From contig CACYRP010000007.1 in assembly GCA_902776765.1 (NCBI GenBank), forward strand, positions 1-64,000: a stretch of DNA of 64,000 bases. The letters are read 5' to 3'. Below, in pieces: positions 27,888 through 36,905 of the stretch. Source of the stretch: Fibrobacter succinogenes. GTDB taxonomy: Bacteria > Fibrobacterota > Fibrobacteria > Fibrobacterales > Fibrobacteraceae. Made by a program: the position numbers and the translations under genes. Within the stretch, counting starts at the first letter, position 1. Each line of letters starts with the position of its first letter. Below the pieces are notes generated by a model. The model was not told where the DNA came from. It made no database searches and saw nothing but the letters and a program-made list of their open reading frames with translations.

Positions 27888-29348
27888 ATGACCAGGAATG
27901 AACTATTAGAAAAGCTCAAAGATATTGAGTGGGACGACTTTGAAGTCAAAGAGGCAGCAACAGAACTCCCCAAGAACATTTGGGAATCTGTTAGTGCTTT
28001 TTCAAATACTTCTGGTGGATGGATTGTTCTTGGCGTTAAACAGATTGGCAAAAAATTTGAAGTAACCGGGATTCAAAACGGAGAAAAGATTGAATCTGAT
28101 TTTTTCAATGTAGTCAACGGCAAGCAGAAATTAAATCACCAAATTTCGGTTTCTGCAAAGAAGTATAAGATTCAGGGCAAACTTGTAATAGCCATTTACA
28201 TACCATCATCGCTAATAAAACCGATATATGTAAATTCACTTCAAAATACATTCTTGCGCTCGGGAAGTGGTGATAGGCGAGCATCTGAAATAGAAATCAA
28301 CGCAATGTTTCGCGACCAAGCTTTCGGAACAAAGAGTGAACAGGTTATTGAAGATTCCTCTATTGAAATGCTGAATCAGCATTCGTTACTAACTTATCGA
28401 AATAGGATTGCCAATGTCAATCCAGACTTCCCGTATAACGAATTACCGCCGGAAGAATTTTGTGAAAAAACAGGCATTACACGAAAAGGTTTGCTCACTT
28501 ATGGTGGGTTACTAATGCTTGGTAAGCGCGATGCAGTCCAGTTGCATGTTAGTAATTTCTGGATTGACATGCTTGAAATTCCAGGAACTACCCCAGGTGA
28601 AGCAGAACCACGATACACATTCCGCATGCCGGAACAAGAAAACATTTGGGAATACTACAATGTTCTAATTCAGCGGTTACGTCTCCATGTGGATGCCCCT
28701 TTTACGGCAGGTCCGGATGGATTTGCTCCAGACGACAATTCGGAGCTATATGCTTTGCGCGAAGGCCTTGTGAATATGCTTGCTCATGCAGACTACTTTA
28801 GTCCCATGCATTCAACAGTAAGGGTGTTTACAAATCGAATAGAGTTCCAGAACGCCGGTCGTTTCATGTTCGACTTGAACGAACTGAAAAAACAAATGCA
28901 TTCTATGCCACGAAATCCAGTGCTTATCAAACTTTTCCGGTTTGCAAAGTTGAGTGAAAACGCAGGATATGGCATTGATAAAATGCTTACATGGGAAAAG
29001 CTTACTCATAATTCAGTTGAATTTTCAAGCGACTTGATTTGCTCTACGGTAACTTATTATCGAAAAAGTTCTGTAAAGGATTGTCGGAACGCAGTAAAAA
29101 ACCATCTAGAAAACCATCTAGAAAACCATCTAGAAAACCATCTAGAAAATTTAACAGATAAACAAATAGATTTATTGAATTATATAAAGGGACACCCCAA
29201 TACAAGCATTGTTGAAATTGTAGCAAATGTTAAATCAGCAACCACAGGTGGCGTAAAGCATAATATAGAAGTGCTGAAGCAAAAAGGTTTCCTGGTTCGA
29301 GTGGGGCCCGATAAAGGTGGGCACTGGGAAGTTGTTGGACTAAACTAA
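27888..29348 (+). CDS. AlbA_2 (Schlafen-like) ATP-binding protein with winged-helix tail
   Basis: The 486-residue protein has an N-terminal AlbA_2 domain (FEVKEAATELPKNIWESVSAFSNTSGG, then WIVLGV; about 15-125). A GHKL-like C-terminal part follows (LREGLVNMLAHADYF ... IEFQNAGRF ... LIKLFRFAKLSENAGYGIDKM). A NHLE repeat comes at about residues 405-420, and a winged-helix domain ends the protein (TSIVEIVANVKSATTGGVKHNIEVL). Proteins of this build are annotated as putative transcriptional regulators or helicase-like proteins, and some occur in defence islands; the true role is unknown. It sits 16 bases after the aminotransferase on the same strand, yet has no evident part in glycan synthesis. 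It is an accessory insertion in the locus. Confidence 0.78.
   Translation: MTRNELLEKLKDIEWDDFEVKEAATELPKNIWESVSAFSNTSGGWIVLGVKQIGKKFEVTGIQNGEKIESDFFNVVNGKQKLNHQISVSAKKYKIQGKLVIAIYIPSSLIKPIYVNSLQNTFLRSGSGDRRASEIEINAMFRDQAFGTKSEQVIEDSSIEMLNQHSLLTYRNRIANVNPDFPYNELPPEEFCEKTGITRKGLLTYGGLLMLGKRDAVQLHVSNFWIDMLEIPGTTPGEAEPRYTFRMPEQENIWEYYNVLIQRLRLHVDAPFTAGPDGFAPDDNSELYALREGLVNMLAHADYFSPMHSTVRVFTNRIEFQNAGRFMFDLNELKKQMHSMPRNPVLIKLFRFAKLSENAGYGIDKMLTWEKLTHNSVEFSSDLICSTVTYYRKSSVKDCRNAVKNHLENHLENHLENHLENLTDKQIDLLNYIKGHPNTSIVEIVANVKSATTGGVKHNIEVLKQKGFLVRVGPDKGGHWEVVGLN
29100..29147 (+). repeat. Four exact 12-bp tandem repeats inside the AlbA_2 gene
   Basis: The unit AACCATCTAGAA occurs four times in a row without change and encodes Asn-His-Leu-Glu four times. 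Being a multiple of three, copy-number changes alter the linker length without shifting frame. It joins the ATPase-like part to the winged helix. Confidence 0.95.
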
Positions 29349-29387
29349 AAAAAAGGTACAAAATAAATTAATTAAAAGGAACCTTTC

Positions 29388-29930
29388 ATGAATAGCTTTT
29401 ATACAGAAGAAGAACTACAAAAATTAGGTTTAAAAAAATATGGACATACAGTCCTTATAAGTAGAAAATGTTCAATTTACTCTCCAGAAAAAATAAGTAT
29501 CGGAGACAATGTAAGAATTGACGATTTTTGTATACTGAGTGGAACAATAACAATAGGTTCTCATATTCACATTTCTGCATATAGTGCCTTATACGGAGCA
29601 AAAGGAATCTATCTCGAAGACTACACAGGAATTTCACCAAGATGCACTATTTTTTCTGCAATGGATGATTTTAGCGGAAATTATCTAATCGGGCCAATTC
29701 ACACAAGCAAATTTACAAATGTCGAAGGAGGCCCTGTCACCATGAAAAAATATTCTCAATTAGGCACAAATACAGTCGTCTTTCCATCCATCGTTATTGA
29801 AGAAGGTGCGGTTACCGGAGCAATGACTTTAGTTAATAAAAATCTCGCTCCATGGACTATCAATTTCGGTATACCTGTTGCAGAAAAAAAGAAACGATCT
29901 AAAGGTTTACTTACATTGAAATCTGAATAG
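29388..29930 (+). CDS. Hexapeptide-repeat acetyltransferase
   Basis: The 180-residue left-handed beta-helix protein (CSIYSPEKISIGDNVRIDDFCILSG, then ITIGSHIHISAYSALYG) starts MNSFYTEEELQKLGLKKYG, a pattern familiar from acyltransferases of O-antigen loci. It ends with KNLAPWTINFGIPVAEKKKRS. It probably acetylates a sugar or nucleotide-linked amino sugar with acetyl-CoA. AAAGGAAC lies 8 bases before ATG 29388. It may work with the aminotransferase at 26756 on the other side of the AlbA_2 gene. Confidence 0.82.
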   Translation: MNSFYTEEELQKLGLKKYGHTVLISRKCSIYSPEKISIGDNVRIDDFCILSGTITIGSHIHISAYSALYGAKGIYLEDYTGISPRCTIFSAMDDFSGNYLIGPIHTSKFTNVEGGPVTMKKYSQLGTNTVVFPSIVIEEGAVTGAMTLVNKNLAPWTINFGIPVAEKKKRSKGLLTLKSE

Positions 29931-30178
29931 CTACAAAAGAGTATCATCTCTCATATAAAAGGAATGTATTGAAAAACAATAATAGAGAGCATCCTTTAAT
30001 ACTGTAACGTATAAAAAGTGGGTATTCAAATAGCCAAAAAATTCCTACAAAAACGATACAACAAAATCGGAGATTGTACTCAGCATACACAAAATTCGAT
30101 TTGCCAAGGAGAGGTATATATATACCGAAGAGCAAATAGGATTACTCCTATCTCCAACGATTAAATCAGCAAATAAAC

Positions 30179-31636
30179 ATGTCACTAAAGTCTTCCGTCA
30201 TATCTTCTCTTTTTTGGAAATTTTTTGAGCGCATAGGAACACAAGGCGTTCAGTTTATCGTAGCAATAGTTCTTGCACGATTGTTAGCACCATCAGATTT
30301 TGGATTAATAGCATTAGTAACTGTATTTATCGCTATTGCAAATGTTTTCGTACAAAGCGGTTTGAACACAGCTCTAATACAAAAGAAAAATGCAGACAAC
30401 ATAGACTTTTCTACAGTATTTTACGCAAGTTTGGGTCTTTCACTTGTTCTATATGGAGTTCTATTTGTTGGAGCCCCGCTAATTGCCAAATTCTACAACA
30501 ATCAAACGTCTCTCATTCCGGTGATTCGTGTATTGGGTTTAATACTCCTACTTGGAGCCGTCAATTCCATTCAAGAAGCTTACGTAGCCCGGAATATGAT
30601 GTTTAAAAAACTTTTCTATCGAAGTATCGGAGCCATAATTCCTGCAGGTACAATTGGGGTTATTTGCGCCTATAAGGGATTGGGAGTATGGGCTCTTGTC
30701 GCCCAGCAATTGTCAAATTCCTTACTTGTATGCATTATTATGTGGTTTACAGTTAAATGGCGACCTTCTTTAATTTTTTCTTTTGAACGATGGAAACAGT
30801 TATTTTCTTTTGGATGGAAATTACTGTGTTCAGGTCTACTAGATACGGTTTTTAGAAATTTGCAAAATCTAATTATTGGCAAGTTTTTTTCGCCTGCAGA
30901 TTTAGGTTTTTACAATCGAGGGGATCAATTTCCTAATTTGATTGTTAATAATATAAACACGTCAATTCAATCAGTCATGTTACCATCTTTTTCATCATTA
31001 CAAGATGATCGAGTTCGCTTAAAATCCGTTGCCCGCCGAGCTATTTCTATAAGTTCATTTGCAATATTACCATTGATGGCAGGACTTGCCGCCGTTGCAG
31101 AGCCGCTTACAATTGTTGTTCTTGGCGAAAAATGGTTACCAGCAGCGCCCTTTATACAGATATGTTGCTTTAGCTACGCATTTTGGCCCATTCATACAAC
31201 AAATTTATCTGCTATAAACGCAGTTGGTCGCAGTGATATTTTTTTGAAACTTGAATTTATAAAAAAAGGTTATTCCTTGATTGCTTTATCTTTGGCTTTA
31301 ATTTTTTACCAATCTCCCATAGGGATTGCGGCAGCAACTGCTATTACAGCTCCATTAGGAGCTTTTGTAAACGCCTATCCAAACAAAAAATTGCTAAACT
31401 ATGGATATCTAGAGCAAATGAGAGATATTTTACCTTCATTTGGATTAGCTACAGCGATGGGAATATGTATTTACGCGCTTTCAAAGACGATTGCAATTCC
31501 TGCAATGTTGCAATTAATTGTTTTGACAATAATCGGAATGATTTTCTATCTGCTATGTGCTAAATTATTCAAAATGGAAAGTTTTGATTATATAATACAA
31601 ACTATCAAAGAGATTAAAAACAAGAAAGGTCTATAG
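30179..31636 (+). CDS. wzx: Polysaccharide flippase (Wzx, MOP superfamily)
   Basis: The 485-residue membrane protein has about twelve to fourteen hydrophobic segments. Its N-terminus SLKSSVISSLFWKFFERIGTQGVQFIVAIVLARLLAPSDFG contains the signature of WzxC/TuaB-type flippases. The segment NLIIGKFFSPADLGFYNRGDQFPNL is also typical. It should move the lipid-linked repeat unit across the inner membrane to the polymerase. It ends 2 bases before glf begins, so both are probably co-transcribed. The 248 bases upstream carry no recognised gene. Confidence 0.9.
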   Translation: MSLKSSVISSLFWKFFERIGTQGVQFIVAIVLARLLAPSDFGLIALVTVFIAIANVFVQSGLNTALIQKKNADNIDFSTVFYASLGLSLVLYGVLFVGAPLIAKFYNNQTSLIPVIRVLGLILLLGAVNSIQEAYVARNMMFKKLFYRSIGAIIPAGTIGVICAYKGLGVWALVAQQLSNSLLVCIIMWFTVKWRPSLIFSFERWKQLFSFGWKLLCSGLLDTVFRNLQNLIIGKFFSPADLGFYNRGDQFPNLIVNNINTSIQSVMLPSFSSLQDDRVRLKSVARRAISISSFAILPLMAGLAAVAEPLTIVVLGEKWLPAAPFIQICCFSYAFWPIHTTNLSAINAVGRSDIFLKLEFIKKGYSLIALSLALIFYQSPIGIAAATAITAPLGAFVNAYPNKKLLNYGYLEQMRDILPSFGLATAMGICIYALSKTIAIPAMLQLIVLTIIGMIFYLLCAKLFKMESFDYIIQTIKEIKNKKGL

Positions 31637-31638
31637 AA

Positions 31639-32766
31639 ATGAACGCAAAATATGACTACCTCATCGTTGGCTCCGGCTTATTTGGAGCAACTTTTGCATA
31701 TCACGCCCATAAGGCTGGCAAAAAATGCCTAGTCATTGATAAGCGCCCGCAATTGGGAGGCAATGTCTATTGCGAAAACATTGAAGGAATTAATGTACAC
31801 AAGTATGGCGCCCATATTTTTCATACCAACAACAAACAAGTATGGGACTTTGTAAACTCTATTGTAGAATTCAATCGCTATACAAATAGCCCCATTGCGA
31901 ATTATAAAGGCAAGCTTTATAACTTGCCATTCAATATGAATACATTCTACCAGATGTGGGGCGTTACAACTCCGGCAGATGCCCTTAAGAAAATAGAAGA
32001 ACAAAAAGTCGAAGCTCTAGCCACATTAAACGGTCGCGAGCCAGCAAACCTTGAAGAACAAGCTCTGACACTTGTTGGTAAAGATATCTTTGAAAAACTC
32101 ATCAAGGAATATACCGAAAAACAGTGGGGACGTAGTTGCAAAGATTTGCCGGCGTTTATAATCAAACGTCTCCCGGTGCGTTTAATTTTTGACAACAACT
32201 ACTTTAACGACCGTTACCAAGGAATTCCTATCGGTGGATATAACAAACTTATTGATGGACTATTAGATGGCATAGAAGCTCATACAGGCGTAGATTTTTT
32301 TGTAGAATACAAAAACAAATGGCGCAATGTAGCAAACAAACTAGTCTATACCGGTGCCATTGATGAATATTTCAATTACAAGCTTGGAAGACTTGACTGG
32401 CGTACAGTAAACTTTAAAACGCGCATCGAAAACACTCCGAACTATCAAGGAAACGCCGTAGTAAATTATACATCGCACGATCAGCCTTACACCCGTATTA
32501 TTGAACACAAGCATTTCGAAATGTTCGGGCAGACCGTTTACGATTACCCGAAAACGGTTATTTCAGAAGAATATTCAACAGAATATACAAATGGAATGGA
32601 ACCCTATTATCCTGTAAATGACGAACGCAACAACACACTCGCCGAAGAATATCGCAAGTTAACAACCACAGAAACAGATGTTATTTTTGGAGGTCGCCTT
32701 GCGCAGTACAAATACTACGACATGGCTCCAGTGATAGAACAAGTACTAAACATGAAAATAATTTAA
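31639..32766 (+). CDS. glf: UDP-galactopyranose mutase
   Basis: The 375-residue flavoenzyme interconverts UDP-galactopyranose and UDP-galactofuranose with reduced FAD. It shows the FAD motif DYLIVGSGLFGATFA, the substrate-loop region HKYGAHIFHTNNKQVWDFV, then YTEKQWGRS and RYQGIPIGGYNKLIDGLL, and the C-terminal FGGRLAQYKYYDM, which holds the conserved arginine and tyrosines. Length is normal. It implies galactofuranose in the surface polysaccharide. It follows wzx by 2 bases with AAAGG upstream. Confidence 0.95.
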   Translation: MNAKYDYLIVGSGLFGATFAYHAHKAGKKCLVIDKRPQLGGNVYCENIEGINVHKYGAHIFHTNNKQVWDFVNSIVEFNRYTNSPIANYKGKLYNLPFNMNTFYQMWGVTTPADALKKIEEQKVEALATLNGREPANLEEQALTLVGKDIFEKLIKEYTEKQWGRSCKDLPAFIIKRLPVRLIFDNNYFNDRYQGIPIGGYNKLIDGLLDGIEAHTGVDFFVEYKNKWRNVANKLVYTGAIDEYFNYKLGRLDWRTVNFKTRIENTPNYQGNAVVNYTSHDQPYTRIIEHKHFEMFGQTVYDYPKTVISEEYSTEYTNGMEPYYPVNDERNNTLAEEYRKLTTTETDVIFGGRLAQYKYYDMAPVIEQVLNMKII

Positions 32767-32866
32767 AAGTCTCTTTTTTCGTGTACACGCACACTGGAAC
32801 ACGCCCTCTTTTAACACATCAACTTAGTCCATTGACCTCCCCTATGTATTTTTATATATTGATGAC

Positions 32867-32940
32867 ATGGGAATTTACGTCAATCCGAACAAGTCAACTT
32901 CCAAGAAGCTCTGAATTCGCCCATTTATTCTCACTTTTGA
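32867..32940 (+). pseudogene. Decayed 5' end of an AAA-ATPase-like/PD-(D/E)XK family gene
   Basis: In one frame ATG 32867 reads MGIYVNPNK. After a two-base shift the neighbouring frame reads NFQEALNSPIY before a stop. Together these rebuild the N-terminus commonly seen in the AAA-ATPase-like family (MGIYLNPGN..F..ALNS.IYVDKT), from memory of that family. The remnant lies 88 bases upstream of an intact member (33028), so it is probably the relic of a former tandem copy. GC-rich palindromes (GACGCC-TACG-GCGTC and GCGAAAAC-AA-GTTTTCGC) follow it up to the intact gene. Confidence 0.55.
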
Positions 32941-33027
32941 CGCCTACGGCGTCCGCGGCAGCGGTTGTCCTATGCGAAAACAAGTTTTCGCGCTGTACAA
33001 CCCGCACTCTTTTATTATATTACTAAT

Positions 33028-34608
33028 ATGGCTCGTATTTTCCCTATAGGCATACAGACTTTTGCGAAAATTCGCAAAGAAAACGCAATATACATCGACA
33101 AAACCGACTTGATTTACAAGTTGGCTCACGAAGGTAGCGTCTATTTTTTATCGCGACCACGCAGGTTCGGAAAATCGCTGCTTATAGATACGATTAACGA
33201 TTATTTTGCAGGCCGAAAGGATCTGTTCGAAGGACTTGCCATAAACAAACTTGAAACGGAGTGGAAAAAGCACCCTGTACTTCGCTTTGATTTTAGTCAA
33301 AAAAAATATATAAGCCTTGAAAAGCTAGAAGAACAACTGAACCTCAATTTAGCAAAATATGAAGAAATATATGGAAGAAACAAAGACGAAATATCACCGA
33401 GTTCAAGGTTAGCAGGGCTCATTTTACGAGCTGAACAACAAACTGGCCAAAAAGTCGTTTTCCTTGTCGATGAATACGATGCTCCGTTGCTCGACACGCT
33501 CGTCGATTCAAAGACGTTTGAGAAAATGCGACAGATGTTGCGCGATTTCTACAGCCCGCTCAAAGCCAATGACGCACACATCAAGTTTATCTTTATTTCT
33601 GGAATCACCAAATTTAGCCAGCTAAGCATTTTCAGCGAACTGAACAACCTGAACCTCATCAGTATGGATAATGCATACGCCTCAATCTGCGGCATTACCG
33701 AAGAAGAAATGCAAACGCAAATGAGACCCGAAATCGAAAAATTAGCGCAATCAATTGGACAGTCTTTCGAGCAGGCATGTGCAGATCTCAAACGGAAATA
33801 CGACGGTTATCATTTCGCCAAGAAATCTCCCGATATTTATAATCCGTTCAGTTTGATGAGTGCCCTTTCAAAGAAGGAACTTGGCAATTATTGGTTCGAG
33901 ACAGGGACTCCGACATTTCTTGTGGAGCAAATTCGCAATTACATAATCGATCCGGTTGCACTTGAAACAGGTTTGCAAGCCGGTGAAGATGAATTTAACG
34001 TTCCCGCAGAAGGCAACAAGAGCCCAATTCCGGTTCTTTATCAAAGCGGCTATTTGACGATTAAGGGCTTTGATGGTTCCAAGTTCTTGCCCTATACGCT
34101 GGCTTACCCGAACGAAGAGGTTCGTGAAGGTTTTATCAAAGGTTTGCTAAAAAACTACTCCGGTCAAGAAGCTACCGCCTACAACACTGTTGCAAATACC
34201 ATTATCAACGGGTTCAATTCAGGCGATATCGAGCCGGTAATAGACGCCATCAAGGCATACCTAAGCGACATTCCATACGATGCAGCAAAACGAGACGAGC
34301 GTTTTTACAGCACAATCATTTTTGGGGTATTCTACCTGGCGACACCTTTCCTTGTAGCATGCGAACGCAAAACTGCGACAGGCAAGGCTGATGTTGTTGT
34401 AGAAACAAAAACCTCCGTTTACGCAATCGAGTTCAAGTTGGACGGCTCCATCGAAGAAGCATTGAATCAAATCGACGAAAAGGGTTATTTGATACCCTAC
34501 AAGAATCACCGCACCGAAAATGGCGACCCCAAGAAATTGTACAAGATTGCAGTAAATATCGATTCCAAGAAAAGAACGATTAGCGAATGGAAAATAACAA
34601 ACAAATGA
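33028..34608 (+). CDS. AAA-ATPase-like protein with C-terminal PD-(D/E)XK nuclease-like domain
   Basis: The 526-residue protein begins with FAKIRKENAIYIDKTDLIYKL and the P-loop-like FLSRPRRFGKSLLIDTI (about residues 42-58; the family uses RPRRFGKS instead of the usual Walker A). Then comes VVFLVDEYDAPLLDTL, a Walker B-like segment (about 148). The C-terminal part includes GKADVVVETKTSVYAIEFKLDGSIEEALNQI, the PD-(D/E)XK signature (D, E-x-K). The family (AAA-ATPase_like plus PDDEXK_9) is expanded in many gut anaerobes and its role is unknown. ATG 33028 is chosen because the family's conserved part starts there. Confidence 0.85.
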   Translation: MARIFPIGIQTFAKIRKENAIYIDKTDLIYKLAHEGSVYFLSRPRRFGKSLLIDTINDYFAGRKDLFEGLAINKLETEWKKHPVLRFDFSQKKYISLEKLEEQLNLNLAKYEEIYGRNKDEISPSSRLAGLILRAEQQTGQKVVFLVDEYDAPLLDTLVDSKTFEKMRQMLRDFYSPLKANDAHIKFIFISGITKFSQLSIFSELNNLNLISMDNAYASICGITEEEMQTQMRPEIEKLAQSIGQSFEQACADLKRKYDGYHFAKKSPDIYNPFSLMSALSKKELGNYWFETGTPTFLVEQIRNYIIDPVALETGLQAGEDEFNVPAEGNKSPIPVLYQSGYLTIKGFDGSKFLPYTLAYPNEEVREGFIKGLLKNYSGQEATAYNTVANTIINGFNSGDIEPVIDAIKAYLSDIPYDAAKRDERFYSTIIFGVFYLATPFLVACERKTATGKADVVVETKTSVYAIEFKLDGSIEEALNQIDEKGYLIPYKNHRTENGDPKKLYKIAVNIDSKKRTISEWKITNK

Positions 34609-34670
34609 CATTTTTTTTCGTTGCAAAAAAGCCCCATCTTTTACATTTTCTTGTTTTCCGCCGAATTACA

Positions 34671-34685
34671 TTACATAAAATGTAA
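34671..34685. promoter_or_regulatory. Inverted-repeat operator TTACAT-AAA-ATGTAA upstream of pyrG
   Basis: A perfect 15-bp inverted repeat of the form TTACA-N5-TGTAA. The same form recurs upstream of gltB and the FNT gene, glnN and dapF. Here no convincing sigma-54 promoter follows. Candidate binding site for the regulator encoded at 58610-60136, by association only. Confidence 0.5.
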
Positions 34686-34756
34686 CAGTTCAAAAATTGT
34701 TACAAAAATTTTTTAGTCATTTCTTGCCGCGCGGCACTTTTTTTCTACATTATAAG

Positions 34757-34939
34757 TCCGATGAAAATATCGGAATCCATCGAAGCCCACCTGTGCTCAG
34801 CCGTTGCAGCAATCTCGCAACGCAATCAGGCGACTCTCACTAAACAGGTTTTCGAGCATCCGATTTACTTTTCTGTCTATAACTGTCATTATCATCTTTA
34901 TCGTCTGGCAAAAGCATCTGGCTTTTGCCTTTCTTTTTG
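34757..34939 (+). ncRNA. Structured leader or small RNA upstream of pyrG, ending in a terminator
   Basis: The 411 bases between the AAA-ATPase-like gene and pyrG hold no convincing gene. After the operator at 34671 comes a small hairpin (TCCGAT-GAAAAT-ATCGGA, 34757-34774). Further on lies a nine-base stem (GGCAAAAGC / GCTTTTGCC, 34907-34929) followed by TTTCTTTTTG. The latter is a good intrinsic terminator placed 80 bases before the pyrG start. The transcript could be a leader with attenuation or a separate small RNA; boundaries are guesses. A 72-codon frame (34761-34979) runs through it but lacks a ribosome-binding site. Confidence 0.4.
34907..34939 (+). terminator. Intrinsic terminator within the pyrG leader
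   Basis: Perfect nine-base stem with a five-base loop, followed by TTTCTTTTTG, oriented with and upstream of pyrG. Confidence 0.7.
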
Positions 34940-35019
34940 TACAAACTTTAAACAACGTCCGGCTTGGAGGTCGGAATGACGTGAGCACACCATGACTCAC
35001 GAATTCAAGGAGAAGCAAC

Positions 35020-36711
35020 ATGGCTAAGGCAACCGCAAAGAATACGGCAAAACAGCCCAAGTACATTTTTATTACTGGCGGCGTGGTGAGTTCGCTCGGC
35101 AAGGGTATTACATCGGCATCACTCGCGCTCCTCTTGAAGAGCCGTGGCTATAAGGTGTTCATGCAAAAGCTCGACCCGTACTTGAACGTGGATCCGGGTA
35201 CAATGAGTCCGTACCAGCATGGCGAAGTTTTCGTGACGGATGACGGTTACGAAACAGACTTGGACCTTGGTCACTACGAACGTTTCGCGGGCGTGCAATG
35301 TTCCAAGGCATCGAGCTACACATCGGGCCGCATCTATTCTTCTGTACTTTCGAAGGAACGCGCAGGCCATTACTTGGGCGGCACGGTACAAGTCATTCCG
35401 CACATCACGAATGAAATCAAGGATGCTTTCCGTTCGGCAGCCGAAAGTGGCGCAGATATTATTTTGTGCGAAATCGGCGGTGTGGCGGGCGATATTGAGT
35501 CGCTGCCGTTCCTTGAAGCGGCAAGGCAATTCCGTTTTGAAGTCGGCATCGAAAACACTTGCTTTATCCACTTGACTTTGGTGCCGTACCTCAAAGCCGC
35601 AGGCGAACTCAAGACCAAGCCTTCGCAGCATTCCGTGGCCGAGCTCCGCAATATCGGTATTTTCCCGGATATTCTCGTGTGCCGTACAGAAATGCACATT
35701 CCGCAAGAGCACTTGGACAAGCTTGCACTTTTCTGCAATGTGAAACCCGAATGCGTGATTGAAGAAAAAGACGTGACGGATTCCGTTTACGCTGTACCGC
35801 GTGAACTTTCAAAGCAGGAACTTGACTTGCGCGTTTTGGAGCAGCTCCACTTGAGCGTTCACCCCATCATCCATTCCGAATGGGATAGCCTTGTCAAGAA
35901 AGCGACCAAGCCCAAGTATGAATGCACCATCGCACTCGTGGGCAAGTACATCGCTATCCGCGATGCTTACAAGTCCGTACACGAAGCGTTGCAGCATGCA
36001 GGCATGGCAAACAACGCGAAGGTGAAAGTGGAATGCATCGAAGCTGAAGAGCTCGAAAAGAATCCGAACCTCATCAAAAAAGCTGACGGCATCTTGATTC
36101 CAGGCGGTTTTGGAAGTCGTGGCGTGAATGGCAAATGCGTTGCCATCCGTTATGCACGCGAACATAAAGTTCCGCTGCTTGGCATTTGCCTCGGCATGCA
36201 GTGCTGCGTGATTGAATTTGCGCGTAACGTTCTCAATTGGAAGGATGCAAACTCCACTGAATTCGATGAAAAGACAACGCACCCGGTCATCGACTTGATG
36301 GACGAGCAGAAGAACGTCACCGAAAAAGGCGGCACCATGCGCCTCGGCGCTTACCCCTGCAAGCTAGCCAAGGATTCCAATGCGGCAAAGCTTTACAAGA
36401 GCACAAGCATCAGCGAACGCCACCGTCACCGTTACGAGTTCAATTACAATAGCGAATTCCGCAAGGAACTCGAAAAGGCCGGTCTCAAGATTGCAGGAAC
36501 ATCGCCCGACGGAAAGCTCGTCGAGATGGTGGAACTCAAGAACCACCCCTATTTCGAAGCTTGCCAGTTCCATCCGGAATTCAAGAGCCGCCCCACCGAT
36601 CCGCATCCGTTGTTTACGGGTCTTGTAAAGGCAGCCCTTGACCAGAAAAAAACGGGCGCTAAAAAGGCAGCTCCGGCGACCACGGCCGCCCCAAAATTCA
36701 AAACAAAATAA
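35020..36711 (+). CDS. pyrG: CTP synthase (glutamine hydrolysing)
   Basis: The 563-residue enzyme forms CTP from UTP, ATP and glutamine. The synthase domain has [21 protein letters not shown] (ATP loop) and [25 protein letters not shown]. The class I glutamine amidotransferase domain has [12 protein letters not shown], the nucleophile Cys in [10 protein letters not shown] (about residue 390) and the His-Glu pair in [11 protein letters not shown]. It is slightly longer than usual because of basic, Ala/Lys-rich ends ([12 protein letters not shown] and [21 protein letters not shown]). AAGGAG precedes ATG 35020. It opens a run of glutamine-using genes. Confidence 0.96.
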   Translation: MAKATAKNTAKQPKYIFITGGVVSSLGKGITSASLALLLKSRGYKVFMQKLDPYLNVDPGTMSPYQHGEVFVTDDGYETDLDLGHYERFAGVQCSKASSYTSGRIYSSVLSKERAGHYLGGTVQVIPHITNEIKDAFRSAAESGADIILCEIGGVAGDIESLPFLEAARQFRFEVGIENTCFIHLTLVPYLKAAGELKTKPSQHSVAELRNIGIFPDILVCRTEMHIPQEHLDKLALFCNVKPECVIEEKDVTDSVYAVPRELSKQELDLRVLEQLHLSVHPIIHSEWDSLVKKATKPKYECTIALVGKYIAIRDAYKSVHEALQHAGMANNAKVKVECIEAEELEKNPNLIKKADGILIPGGFGSRGVNGKCVAIRYAREHKVPLLGICLGMQCCVIEFARNVLNWKDANSTEFDEKTTHPVIDLMDEQKNVTEKGGTMRLGAYPCKLAKDSNAAKLYKSTSISERHRHRYEFNYNSEFRKELEKAGLKIAGTSPDGKLVEMVELKNHPYFEACQFHPEFKSRPTDPHPLFTGLVKAALDQKKTGAKKAAPATTAAPKFKTK

Positions 36712-36722
36712 ATATTAGATTT

Positions 36723-36755
36723 TTACATTTTCTGAATTTACTGCAATTTCTGTAA
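36723..36755. promoter_or_regulatory. Two degenerate TTACA-N5-TGTAA half-conserved sites upstream of glnB
   Basis: TTACA-TTTTC-TGAAT (36723-36737) keeps the left half, and CTGCA-ATTTC-TGTAA (36741-36755) keeps the right half of the operator form found perfectly elsewhere. They lie about 90-105 bases before the glnB sigma-54 promoter, the spacing expected for an enhancer. Confidence 0.4.
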
Positions 36756-36768
36756 AACTAAAATTTGT

Positions 36769-36801
36769 AATCGCGGCCATCACGGCTGCGATTTTTCTTT
36801 T
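36769..36801 (+). terminator. Intrinsic terminator of pyrG
   Basis: AATCGC-G-GCC / GGC-T-GCGATT stem with a short loop, followed by TTTTTCTTTT, 58 bases after the pyrG stop. Confidence 0.75.
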
Positions 36802-36842
36802 ACTTTTGGCGAATTCGAGCGAATTTCGCCATTTTTGATATT

Positions 36843-36860
36843 TTGGCACGGGCTTTGCAT
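36843..36860 (+). promoter_or_regulatory. Sigma-54 promoter of glnB-amt
   Basis: TTGGCACGGGCTTTGCAT matches the -24/-12 consensus TTGGCAC-N5-TTGCA, with GG and GC exactly ten bases apart. It lies about 46 bases before the glnB ATG. Confidence 0.88.
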
Positions 36861-36905
36861 TAGAGGGGCGTACAAGAAAAATGAACCCTAAAAAAGGATA
36901 ACATC

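Noticed and set aside
29100-29147. Short direct repeats as a possible CRISPR array
   Set aside because: The 12-bp units are contiguous without spacers and lie in frame within a protein gene.
34731-34748. Possible sigma-54 promoter before pyrG (GCGGCAC, T run)
   Set aside because: The GG is present but the invariant GC of the -12 element is missing at the right distance, so it was not called.
34761-34979. 72-codon frame in the pyrG leader
   Set aside because: No ribosome-binding site, runs straight through a strong terminator hairpin and resembles nothing known.
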